Assembly (NCBI GenBank): GCA_023251595.1
Contig: JAHEYM010000030.1
Location: 1-15,833 of the forward strand
Origin: Bacteroidota bacterium
Lineage (GTDB): Bacteria; Bacteroidota; Bacteroidia; AKYH767-A; JABDAW01
Reading direction: 5' to 3'
DNA length: 15,833 nucleotides
The position numbers and the translations under genes are program-made. The notes below the pieces were generated by a model. The model was given only the letters and a program-made list of their open reading frames with translations, searched no databases and was not told where the DNA came from. Numbering within the stretch: the stretch's first letter is position 1; every line of letters starts with the position of its first letter. Shown here one piece after another: positions 7,340 through 15,177 of this stretch.

Positions 7340-9361
7340 TTATGTGATAATCGACGATAATTCATTCGCCAACTGTTTTTTAATAGCGAGCAATTGACGA
7401 TGGAATTCTTTTAATTCTGCCTCTTCTTCCGGATCTGTGACTTCCATAATTTTTTGCAAACTTTTCACCTCCATTTTCACCACATTTGCCATTTTCAGTT
7501 TGTTGAGCGCATAAAGCGAAATACTTCGCAGACTTCCTTCTTCAGACCGATCGGGAATTTGGTGCATTTTCATCCAGTTCTCACTATATATATGTGGGAA
7601 TGTCACCAGATCAACCGTTAGTTTCACAATTTCCGGATCGTGATGTTGAATGAAATAATTCGTTTCCAAAATAACACCGCGTTGATAATGAGTTACAAAT
7701 TCCTGAAATATTTTTTTATATAATGGATTCTCGAATTGCAGAAAATTTGCTTCTTTTATTATTTCATCTAAAATAAATTGGGCAGTAATAACCGTCACTG
7801 ATTTTATTAATGCTGTTTTGGCTTTCAGATCCTTCCGGTTTTTTTCCTCATCATGCACGGTATAAGAATATTCTTTGTTTCCGTAAGCAAGGAGGATACG
7901 GATAATTTCTCTTTCCGGTTCTTCGTATCGCGTACGCTGACTCGTTTGAGTGGGTTGTTGTAATGTGTAACCATGCTCTCCAGACTTTTCAGAGCGTACG
8001 GTCTGCTTTGCAAATTCCCGCTCAGATGTTGAGCCCGCCGAAGTACGGTCACTGAGCTTGTCGAAGTGCGCCCTCTTGTTTCTTAATTCAGATATAAGTA
8101 TATTTTCGTCTGTGTCAAGTATCCGGCTGCATTCTTTTGTATATTCTGAACGGATAATTGCATCGGGAATTTTCGCAATAATTCCCATGATGTCTCTGAT
8201 TAATCCGGCTTTCTTAATCGGATCACCAGCAATTTCTTTCATCAGGAGTCCCGTTTTGAACATGATAAAATCCTGCGAATTTTCATTCAGATAATTCGCC
8301 AGAACGGTATTGCTCACACTTCGTGAATAACTATCGGGATCTTCACCGGGAGGAAAAAGCACGACCTTCACATTCATCCCTTCTTCAAGAATCATTTCAA
8401 CACCGCGTCCCGATGCTTTAATACCGGCGGGATCAGCATCGTACAATAATGTTATATTATTTGTAAAACGACGGATTAATCTTATTTGCTCAATAGTAAG
8501 TGATGTTCCTGCTGAAGCAACCGTATTTTCAACACCTGCCTGATGCATGGAAATTACATCGGTGTATCCCTCGGTGAGATAGCACATATCTTTCTCAGCA
8601 ATTTTTTTTCTCGCAAAATAAATTCCGTATAGAACTCTGCTTTTTTCATATATAACGGATTCTTTCGAATTGAGATATTTAGCGGCCTTCTCGTCTTTTT
8701 TTAAAATTCTTCCACCAAAAGCAATTGCTTTTCCGGTGAGATTGTGAATAGGAAAAATTACCCTTCCCCGAAAAAAATCTATTTGTTTATTTTCTCCGGT
8801 CGTGAGACCCGCATCACGTAGAAATTTGTCGCTGTAGCCGTTTTTTAATGCATGTTCGGTGAAATCACTCCAGCCGCTTAAACTATAACCAAGTTGAAAT
8901 TTTTGTATAGTAGTTTCCGTAAATCCGCGCTCTATCAGATAAGTTAGTCCGATCGCTTTTCCTTCATCCGTTTCAAAAAGCGTTTTTATAAAATAATTCA
9001 ACGCAAAATTTGTAACTGTATAAAGCGATTCTTTTTCTTCCTGTTGTTCGAGATCTTCTGCCGTTGGAATATCTTCCTGAATCTGAATCTGATATTTTTT
9101 TGCAAGAAAACGAAGCGCTTCAGGATAGGTGTAATGCTCCACTTCCATTATAAAATTAATCGAATTACCTGCTTTGCCACATCCGAAACATTTGTAAATT
9201 CCTTTCGAAGGAGACACTGTAAACGAAGGAGTTTTCTCATTGTGAAAAGGACAAAGACCCAGAAGATTTGCACCACGTTTTTTTAGTGTGACAAAATCTC
9301 CAACCACGTCTTCAATACGCGCTGTATCAATGATGTTTGATATAGATTCCCTCGAGATCAT
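7340..9361 (-). CDS. dnaG: DNA primase DnaG
   Basis: 673 residues, near the usual length. DnaG makes RNA primers at the replication fork with the DnaB helicase. The zinc-binding domain has Cys37-x2-His40 and Cys58-x2-Cys61 (a CHC2 type finger). The catalytic core carries the basic motif EKSRVLYG (239-246), the TOPRIM glutamate Glu264 in LTEGYTDV, and metal-binding Asp308/Asp310 in DADPAG and Asp341/Asp343 in GEDPDSY. Residues about 484-673 are the divergent helicase-interacting C-terminal domain. The linker, about 428-480, contains a polar stretch encoded by DNA resembling a dispersed repeat (see 8021-8073). The start is well supported, since MISRESISNIIDTARIEDVV matches the normal DnaG N-terminus. 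The start overlaps the preceding hydrolase gene by 35 bp, so primase is expressed as the last gene of that cluster. Confidence 0.96.
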   Translation of the reverse strand: MISRESISNIIDTARIEDVVGDFVTLKKRGANLLGLCPFHNEKTPSFTVSPSKGIYKCFGCGKAGNSINFIMEVEHYTYPEALRFLAKKYQIQIQEDIPTAEDLEQQEEKESLYTVTNFALNYFIKTLFETDEGKAIGLTYLIERGFTETTIQKFQLGYSLSGWSDFTEHALKNGYSDKFLRDAGLTTGENKQIDFFRGRVIFPIHNLTGKAIAFGGRILKKDEKAAKYLNSKESVIYEKSRVLYGIYFARKKIAEKDMCYLTEGYTDVISMHQAGVENTVASAGTSLTIEQIRLIRRFTNNITLLYDADPAGIKASGRGVEMILEEGMNVKVVLFPPGEDPDSYSRSVSNTVLANYLNENSQDFIMFKTGLLMKEIAGDPIKKAGLIRDIMGIIAKIPDAIIRSEYTKECSRILDTDENILISELRNKRAHFDKLSDRTSAGSTSEREFAKQTVRSEKSGEHGYTLQQPTQTSQRTRYEEPEREIIRILLAYGNKEYSYTVHDEEKNRKDLKAKTALIKSVTVITAQFILDEIIKEANFLQFENPLYKKIFQEFVTHYQRGVILETNYFIQHHDPEIVKLTVDLVTFPHIYSENWMKMHQIPDRSEEGSLRSISLYALNKLKMANVVKMEVKSLQKIMEVTDPEEEAELKEFHRQLLAIKKQLANELSSIIT
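8021..8073 (-). repeat. Dispersed-repeat-like segment embedded in frame in dnaG
   Basis: On the minus strand the segment contains GCACTTCGACAAGCTCAGTG (8050-8069) followed at once by a related ACTTCGGCGGGCTCAACATC block (8025-8044). CTTCGACAAGCTCAGTG closely resembles small repeats I know as common between genes in many bacteria, including Bacteroidota. Here it encodes roughly RAHFDKLSDRTSAGSTSERE in the linker between the primase core and the C-terminal domain. Its GC content and CGN/GCG codon use are higher than in the flanking gene. Insertion is inferred; only one such copy is in the window. Confidence 0.55.
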
Positions 9362-10394
9362 TACTGGTTATTTTCCTTGTTCCGGCATTTCTCACGGTTC
9401 GCTGCAAATGGTGAACAATAAACAATGCAATGTTATCAAAATAATCATCACCTAACATCTCTTGTAGATTAAAATGATTTGCACCTGGTACAACTCTATT
9501 CTCTTTTGCCTCCGAAGGGCAGTTTGCATACAATTTTGTGAGATCATCGAACGGTGCCTCCTCATCTTTGGTTCCACCTATAAAATATATCGGCAATCTG
9601 AGCACAGAAATATTTTTTCCATAATCAAGAGAATCGATATGATAACCCAAACGTTTTTCGAGCTCTCTTCTCGCCATCGGATATAGCAAGCCGTACATTA
9701 TGCCATAATGATTTTGTGCAAAATGTTCGACATAACCTGATAACTTAAGATATGGACTCTGCAAAACCAGCGCTGCGGGTCGTTTATCGATACTGCAAAC
9801 ATCTATTGCAATGTCTGCTCCCATGCCAATTCCTAAAAGAATAATTTGCGTACCGGGATCTCTTGATAAAATGGTATCCATGCAAACTTCTACGTCTTCT
9901 CTTTCGCGTACACCGAGTGTGGAAATATTTCCTTCACTCGTACCATGTGCTCTCTGATCGTACAAAAATATACTATAACCACGTTCATTAAATCCTTTTG
10001 CAATATCCAGATTTGTAATCCGACTTTCATTAAGATCATGAATCACGAGCAATGTTAATTTGTTTTCATCGTCGGATCGGATAAACCAACCGGAGAGAAT
10101 GAGTCCGTCGCGTGTTCGCACATCCATTTCCTCATACTTCATTTTCATTCCAATGGGATTGTAATAAATCTTTGACGAATTGGGCGGCATCTCCTGACCT
10201 TTTCCGGCATTTTTCATAATGTTCTCTTCCTGCACCTTCAGAAAAATAGAGTCAATACGAGTAGGATGTATCAGTTCTTCGATACCGATAAATGGTGTTG
10301 CGCAAATCATAGTTGCAACCAGCAAAATAAGGATGGTTGTACCGGTGAATAAAAGATTCAGATTAATTGAAATCCGGTTGTTGAAATCATTCAT
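9327..10394 (-). CDS. Membrane-anchored alpha/beta-hydrolase-fold protein, nucleophile Ser absent
   Basis: 355 residues. One transmembrane segment at about 13-33 (LLFTGTTILILLVATMICAT) anchors a domain resembling serine aminopeptidase S33/lysophospholipase-type hydrolases: LLVIHDLNES (115-124), YDQRAHGTSEG (145-155), the nucleophile-elbow region LLGIGMGADIA (186-196), then GGTKDEEAP with Asp277 and GANHF with His307. The elbow has Gly190 (codon GGC, 9825-9827) where GxSxG needs Ser, and the HG oxyanion motif is HD at 119-120, so ordinary serine-hydrolase chemistry looks lost while the acid and base remain. It may be a pseudoenzyme or a family with altered chemistry. Its ATG shares one base with the TAA of the polyprenyl synthase gene, and its 3' end overlaps dnaG by 35 bp, so it is translated within that cluster. 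Confidence 0.78.
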   Translation of the reverse strand: MNDFNNRISINLNLLFTGTTILILLVATMICATPFIGIEELIHPTRIDSIFLKVQEENIMKNAGKGQEMPPNSSKIYYNPIGMKMKYEEMDVRTRDGLILSGWFIRSDDENKLTLLVIHDLNESRITNLDIAKGFNERGYSIFLYDQRAHGTSEGNISTLGVREREDVEVCMDTILSRDPGTQIILLGIGMGADIAIDVCSIDKRPAALVLQSPYLKLSGYVEHFAQNHYGIMYGLLYPMARRELEKRLGYHIDSLDYGKNISVLRLPIYFIGGTKDEEAPFDDLTKLYANCPSEAKENRVVPGANHFNLQEMLGDDYFDNIALFIVHHLQRTVRNAGTRKITSNDLEGIYIKHH

Positions 10395-11371
10395 TAGTGT
10401 TCGCGCTCGATTGTGAACGTAACGAGATTTTTTAATGATTCGGTATATTCACTCGGAGGTAAAAGTTTTAAAAACTCATAAGCTTTATCCCGGAAACTAA
10501 TCATTTTCTCCATCGCATACCGAATGCCCCCTTGTTCCTGAACGAATCTGATTACCTCTTCTGTTTTTTGTTTGTCTTTGTGATGATTTTTTATTATATT
10601 TAATATTCTTCTTTTTTCGCTCCGGCTTGCCTGATTCATGGCATAAATAACCGGCAATGTCATCTGACTTTCCTGTATATCTATACCTGCAGGTTTACCG
10701 ATTTTCTCGTCGGTTCCGAAATCAAATAAATCGTCTTTAATCTGAAATGCCATTCCTGCCACTTCACCAAAATCGTGCATTAATTTAATTTGTTCTTTCG
10801 ATGCTCCGGTTGAAGCGGTTCCGCAGGCACAACAAGATGCTATCAGGGATGCTGTTTTATTCCGGATAATTTCATAATAGGTATCTTCAGCAATATTTAA
10901 TTTTCTTGCTGTCTCAAGTTGAAGAAGTTCTCCTTCGCTCATTCTGCGAACTGCTTCGGACACTATGTGAAGCATTTGAAAATCGTCATTGTCGATCGAT
11001 AATAATAATCCTTTCGAGAGAAGATAATCACCGACTAATACTGCGATTTTATTTTTCCAAAGGGCGGAGATCGAAAAAAATCCGCGTCGTAAATTTGAAT
11101 CATCAACGACATCATCGTGAACAAGTGTTGCCGTATGAAGAAGTTCAATGAGTGCGGCACCACGATACGTGGAATCGTTTATTCCGCCATTGGCACCTGC
11201 GGAAAGAAATACAAACATCGGTCGCATTTGTTTTCCTTTTCTCGAAACAATATAATGCGTAATCCGGTCGAGAAGAGGAACAGAACTTTTCATGTGCTGC
11301 TCGAATCTGCCTTCGAATATTTTCATTTCCGAAGCGACTGGCTTTTTTATTTCATCAAGGCGCAGTTTCAT
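10394..11371 (-). CDS. Long-chain polyprenyl diphosphate synthase (trans-isoprenyl synthase family)
   Basis: 325 residues, normal for the family. It condenses isopentenyl diphosphate onto an allylic primer to make the polyprenyl chain used for menaquinone. The first aspartate-rich motif is DDVVD at 86-90 within HTATLVHDDVVDDSNLRRG, and the second is DDLFD at 213-217 within AFQIKDDLFDFGTDEKIGKP. KGKQMRP at 45-51 matches the conserved GGKxxRP-type substrate site. The fifth residue before the first motif is small (Ala81), as in long-chain synthases such as IspB, arguing against a short-chain farnesyl synthase. The gene starts only 3 nt after the stop of the heparinase-like gene and ends overlapping the next gene by one base. 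No separate promoter is visible in those gaps, so it may have an internal promoter or be read through. Confidence 0.88.
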   Translation of the reverse strand: MKLRLDEIKKPVASEMKIFEGRFEQHMKSSVPLLDRITHYIVSRKGKQMRPMFVFLSAGANGGINDSTYRGAALIELLHTATLVHDDVVDDSNLRRGFFSISALWKNKIAVLVGDYLLSKGLLLSIDNDDFQMLHIVSEAVRRMSEGELLQLETARKLNIAEDTYYEIIRNKTASLIASCCACGTASTGASKEQIKLMHDFGEVAGMAFQIKDDLFDFGTDEKIGKPAGIDIQESQMTLPVIYAMNQASRSEKRRILNIIKNHHKDKQKTEEVIRFVQEQGGIRYAMEKMISFRDKAYEFLKLLPPSEYTESLKNLVTFTIEREH

Positions 11372-11374
11372 AAA

Positions 11375-13936
11375 TTATTCTTTTACAAATTTTGTGGAAT
11401 AAACTCTGGTCCCTGAGATCGCTTTCAAATAATAAATACCTACGGCAAGATTCGATATATTTATATTGTATGGAGAAGTTTTTTGAATTTTTATCTCGCC
11501 CGATATATTGTATATTTCGACCAGCGTATTTCGTGTACCCGGGGGAAGGATCACACTAATTTCGGAATTAGCGGGATTAGGACGTACGTAAATATGTTTG
11601 CTCCGATCTGTTTCCAGAACGGAAGAATTGCTCGCAGTGATCTCTATGGTGTGATTTCCGGAAGACATATTTGCTGATGATTGCAGGATCCCGTTGTTAT
11701 CTGTCGCAGTTGTAGCTGTAACAATCCCATCAACCTTTACGTGATAGGCACCCGGAATCAGATCGGAAGCAAAAATCCCAACGGTTCTGTTACCTGCAAT
11801 ATTTGTGAATATATGATAATCTTTTCCGGTATCTGCATCGGCAGAAAAATAATATAAAGTGTCGTTCCAATCTGTCCCGACTGAAAATATATTTTGAAGA
11901 GGAATTCCACCTGCTGTTGCGAGATTTACAGAATCTCCAATATTTATTGTGTGAAGAAAAATGACCGAGTCGGAAATGTTTGAAGGTTTCACTTCAATCC
12001 TCCAACTTCCGGTAGTGTAATAATTTGTGTCGGGTGAGGTAAGTGGTAAATAATTCGTGTCATTTACCCAATATTCATAACCTGCTCCGCCGATCAATGT
12101 AGCAGTTGTATTATTCGGGAGAAGTGTTTTTACTGCAATACTTCCTCCTCCGTTTGTCGAAGTATATTGATTCCCATTATATTTTTCTATATGACCCGGA
12201 ACTGTTGTATTCACAATACTTCCTGTAATATTTGGTTGATGGACAAAGTGTACAATCCATTTAATATCTCTTTGATGTGTTGAAGTATTTTTCAGATGTA
12301 CATGATCCAGCACAATTACTTTTCCAGGTTTGAGATATAATAAACGTCTCCTGAAAAAATCGAGTTTTGTGGAGTCGTAAGATAATTGCGCATCAGCAAT
12401 ATTATATTCGTAATTATTAGCCGAAGCATACTGAATCCATTTTCCTCTTTGATTTTGGGGAAGAAAAATGTCATTATAATTTTGAAGTGCAGATGACTCA
12501 ATTTGTCCGCCATCGTTCGAAGCTGCTTGACCGAAACACATATACTGATCGGTCGAATCGAAAACACAAATGCTGTTGTGCGCTATAGTTCGTTGATAAT
12601 AATTCCTGTAATGTGTTCCGCCATACGTGTCATAATAACCGGCATCGATCAGTAACGGAGCATTTTTAAAAATGGTGAATGAATTATTATCGCGATGTTC
12701 GTGTGCTGCTTTTTTGCTTGGTGAATTAAAGAAGGAAACCATTTCAGCATCGTTGTTCCATGAAGTACGACTCACGGATAATCCTACTTTATCCGACCAC
12801 CAATTTAGCGGGGGATTGGGATGCGAAACCACCGGCATATTAAAATCCTTGTAAAATAATTTATTGAAAACAGGTACGGTCCAGGTTAATGCGGAAGATT
12901 GTGAATACTCCTGTGCTAACCATAAACTTCTGGGATCGTTAAATATTTTTGCATGCAGATACATTACGCGATCTGCAGCAAGAGAGGTTTCTCCATCACC
13001 CAAATGAATATTTTTATTATTGGGTTGCATAAAATACCAATATTGATTGATACTGTTTTGAACCCAGGGCAGATCCGTATAGAAATTTTTATTTGTTCCG
13101 ACCCGCATGTTTTCAAACATCTGAAATTGATCTACGAGAGACCACATGGCATAAGCAGCTCCCCAATTCCAACCACCATCATCATCACGATAATATCCGT
13201 AACAAGGCAGAAATCCATTAATCCACTTATCGTAAACAGCCTGATACCACTGGTTCACGGTATCATTCTGCAGCGAATCCAAAGCAGATGAATTATATAA
13301 AGTCAGTGCATTTTGATTTGCATAAACATTATTCCATGCATTATGGCTCGACACATAACTATTTCCTGCACCGCTAAGTATATATGTATTCATAAATTCC
13401 CGATTCATTGCATACATGCTTCGCGTTAATTGATGTTGAAGTGAATCCGGAAAATCGTTATAGCACCAATCGAGTAGCATATCACCGGCGTCGCTCATTT
13501 GTCGAATCAAGGTTTCCTTCACATACCAATCCATCGTTGCGAAACTTGCTGTATCAACCCGATTCATCACCTGGTGGGCGAGGAAGCGGCATCGTTTTAA
13601 TGCCAGCGTATCATCGGTCAACTTAAATAATACTACCGTAAAAAAACTTTCCCACGAAGCCCACTGCGATGACCAATCCCAGGTCCAGAGTGTAGAGTCA
13701 GATCCTAACATATATAGTTGAGGATCATTAATCCAATTCGAGTTATATCGTCCTGAAAAATCGTTATAGGTAGTCTGACAGTCGCCGGGAACAATAATAT
13801 TATTTTTCAACCAGGAAATTCTCGTCGAGTCGGCATATATTCTGGGACGGTTATTGTGAATGGTCGGGTACGTTTGTGCATTTGCAATATAAATTCCATT
13901 CAGAAAGAAAAAATAAAGCAAAATAAGTTTGCGCAT
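11375..13936 (-). CDS. Secreted heparinase II/III-like protein with T9SS sorting domain
   Basis: 853 residues. A signal peptide covers 1-20 (cleavage near ANA/Q). The middle resembles heparinase II/III polysaccharide lyases: an alpha-toroid with SYVSSHNAWNNVYANQ (193-208, His198, Asn199) and a downstream beta-sandwich entry KKAAHEHRDNNSFTIFKNAP (408-427, His412/His414), then DAGYYDTYGGTHYRNYYQRT and IAHNSICVFD (His453). These His/Asn/Tyr positions fit the lyase active site, but which family and glycan it acts on cannot be settled. A beta-rich region follows, and residues 783-853 are a T9SS type A domain (RPNP, ISGE, GIYYLKA, KFVKE). It is preceded by a repeat copy and a small T9SS gene, and is followed after 3 nt by the polyprenyl synthase gene, an unusual partner for a degradative enzyme. 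No TAnnTTTG element was found just upstream. Confidence 0.8.
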   Translation of the reverse strand: MRKLILLYFFFLNGIYIANAQTYPTIHNNRPRIYADSTRISWLKNNIIVPGDCQTTYNDFSGRYNSNWINDPQLYMLGSDSTLWTWDWSSQWASWESFFTVVLFKLTDDTLALKRCRFLAHQVMNRVDTASFATMDWYVKETLIRQMSDAGDMLLDWCYNDFPDSLQHQLTRSMYAMNREFMNTYILSGAGNSYVSSHNAWNNVYANQNALTLYNSSALDSLQNDTVNQWYQAVYDKWINGFLPCYGYYRDDDGGWNWGAAYAMWSLVDQFQMFENMRVGTNKNFYTDLPWVQNSINQYWYFMQPNNKNIHLGDGETSLAADRVMYLHAKIFNDPRSLWLAQEYSQSSALTWTVPVFNKLFYKDFNMPVVSHPNPPLNWWSDKVGLSVSRTSWNNDAEMVSFFNSPSKKAAHEHRDNNSFTIFKNAPLLIDAGYYDTYGGTHYRNYYQRTIAHNSICVFDSTDQYMCFGQAASNDGGQIESSALQNYNDIFLPQNQRGKWIQYASANNYEYNIADAQLSYDSTKLDFFRRRLLYLKPGKVIVLDHVHLKNTSTHQRDIKWIVHFVHQPNITGSIVNTTVPGHIEKYNGNQYTSTNGGGSIAVKTLLPNNTTATLIGGAGYEYWVNDTNYLPLTSPDTNYYTTGSWRIEVKPSNISDSVIFLHTINIGDSVNLATAGGIPLQNIFSVGTDWNDTLYYFSADADTGKDYHIFTNIAGNRTVGIFASDLIPGAYHVKVDGIVTATTATDNNGILQSSANMSSGNHTIEITASNSSVLETDRSKHIYVRPNPANSEISVILPPGTRNTLVEIYNISGEIKIQKTSPYNINISNLAVGIYYLKAISGTRVYSTKFVKE

Positions 13937-13976
13937 TGTCGTTTTAACAGGAAGTTTTATAAACCTTGAGAGCTTT

Positions 13977-14055
13977 CCCTCATCCCTAACCCTTCTCCCA
14001 AGGGAGAAGGGAAATCAACTTCCCTCTCCAACGGGAGAGGGCGCGAGGGTGAGGG
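13977..14055. repeat. Palindromic dispersed repeat, copy B
   Basis: CCCTCA (13977-13982) and TGAGGG (14050-14055) form the outer stem. Two inner hairpins are perfect: CCCTTCTCCC/GGGAGAAGGG (13990-13999 with 14002-14011, loop AA) and CCCTCTCC/GGAGAGGG (14022-14029 with 14034-14041, loop AACG). It fills most of the 127-bp gap between two T9SS genes and lies 8 bp after the stop of the upstream one. The arrangement matches copy A at 3204-3308. The element is G/C-rich against an AT-rich background. Similar CCCTCACCC...CCCTCTCCC repeats are known to me from many bacterial genomes; no mobilising gene is seen here. Confidence 0.85.
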
Positions 14056-14063
14056 GAGGATTT

Positions 14064-14957
14064 CTAATCTACGATTACTTTCCTCACATTCACTCCATCA
14101 TCCGAATTTAATTTCAGGAAATAAATTCCTTTGGTCAAACCAGAGACAGATTGTTGCAAATTATTTTCACCCTGCAATATATATATATATTCTTCCTTCA
14201 CCACATTTCCAAGAATATCTGTTATTTGAATAGTAGAAGATGAAGGATGAGCCGATGTAAAGCTCAGATTAATATTTCCGGAGGAAGGATTCGGATATAC
14301 ATCAAAACGTAAGATCGATCCATGATCTTCAATACCGGCACCACCACTGAATGCAAGATTATCTGCCCATATATAACTTGAGGCAGAAGGTGTCGCACCA
14401 TTAAAACCACTCGCTGAAAGAATAACAAAACCGGTATCTGGATTGGCCGGCATCTGATACATAAGACTGATATTGAAAGATGCCCAACTCATTACCATTC
14501 CCGGTAAACCGTACCATGTTTGTGAGATAGTATCTCTTCCGGAACCATTCCATTTTGTAAGAATGATTGCAATATATCCTTGATCGACTGGCGTTCCAAA
14601 TGCCATATATTGCCATTTTCCGGTGAGATTGGTGGGGCGGGTTGAAATTGGAAAACCGGTTTTCGGTCTGAAAGTCGCCGTATCAATGACTCCTGAAACT
14701 GCTATTCCGGGAACAACCTGAGTCAAGACCAACTGCGACGTGAGTTTAATATAAGAAGCACCGGGATTTCCGGGTGTTCCTTTGGTGCAGGTAAACACGC
14801 TTACAGGAGCGGTCACTGAGTTCAGATTTCCCCAGTTGTCCGGAGTGTCGTACGAACCCATGTTGGTCCAGTTTTCGAAACCGCTGTTAAGCATTTGCGC
14901 CTGCATGAAACCGCATAAACCGCTCATACAGAGAATTAGAAGTAGATTTTTTTTCAT
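14064..14957 (-). CDS. Secreted T9SS type A sorting-domain protein, function unknown
   Basis: 297 residues. A signal peptide covers 1-20 (LLLILCMSGLCGFMQA, then Q). The mature protein opens with LNSGFENWTNMGSYDTPDNW (23-42), the opening typical of Bacteroidota surface proteins with a jelly-roll, possibly carbohydrate-associated (PCMD-like) domain; SSYIWADNLAF at 193-203 fits the end of such a domain. No catalytic motif was recognised. Residues about 216-297 are a T9SS type A domain (YPNPSSGNINLSF at 221-233, ITDILGNVV, LTKGIYFLKL, VRKVIVD). A seven-unit AT dinucleotide tract (14177-14190) encodes YIYI in this domain. It lies upstream of the heparinase-like gene on the same strand with repeat copy B between; a joint role in glycan handling is only a guess from position. 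Confidence 0.75.
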   Translation of the reverse strand: MKKNLLLILCMSGLCGFMQAQMLNSGFENWTNMGSYDTPDNWGNLNSVTAPVSVFTCTKGTPGNPGASYIKLTSQLVLTQVVPGIAVSGVIDTATFRPKTGFPISTRPTNLTGKWQYMAFGTPVDQGYIAIILTKWNGSGRDTISQTWYGLPGMVMSWASFNISLMYQMPANPDTGFVILSASGFNGATPSASSYIWADNLAFSGGAGIEDHGSILRFDVYPNPSSGNINLSFTSAHPSSSTIQITDILGNVVKEEYIYILQGENNLQQSVSGLTKGIYFLKLNSDDGVNVRKVIVD

Positions 14958-15022
14958 GTTTTTGTGTTGAGGTGTTGATTTACAATAGATTATGGATTAT
15001 TTCAAGAATGTTTTAACGAGCC

Positions 15023-15030
15023 CAAAGTTA
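15023..15030 (-). promoter_or_regulatory. Predicted -7 element of the small T9SS gene
   Basis: The minus strand reads TAACTTTG, matching TAnnTTTG, 65 bp before ATG 14957. No TTG at -33 is seen; that position falls inside the octamer tandem repeat at 15040-15071. Confidence 0.45.
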
Positions 15031-15039
15031 GTAAAAATG

Positions 15040-15071
15040 GTTGATAAGTTGATGGGTTGATAAGTTGATAA
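15040..15071 (+). repeat. 8-bp tandem repeat, four units
   Basis: The units are GTTGATAA, GTTGATGG, GTTGATAA, GTTGATAA in direct succession, three identical and one with two changes. The array sits in the 220-bp intergenic region between divergent genes, directly upstream of the leftward -7 element at 15023-15030 and about 44 bp before the rightward one at 15115-15122. Apart from these elements nothing else was recognised in 14958-15177. Confidence 0.85.
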
Positions 15072-15114
15072 AAAGTGTTCAAATCTGATTTAATCTCACA
15101 TGAAAAAGAATTTG

Positions 15115-15122
15115 TACTTTTG
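15115..15122 (+). promoter_or_regulatory. Predicted -7 element of the Bro-N gene
   Basis: TACTTTTG matches TAnnTTTG and lies 55 bp before ATG 15178. The -33 TTG is not evident. Confidence 0.4.
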
Positions 15123-15177
15123 AAACCGTTATAGACTTTTGTTTTCTTCCATTTTCATTAATTAATAAATTTACCAC

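Noticed and set aside
12316..12854. Open frames antisense to or out of frame with the heparinase-like gene
   Set aside because: They have low-complexity or unfamiliar translations and lie wholly inside a well-supported gene, so they are frame shadows.
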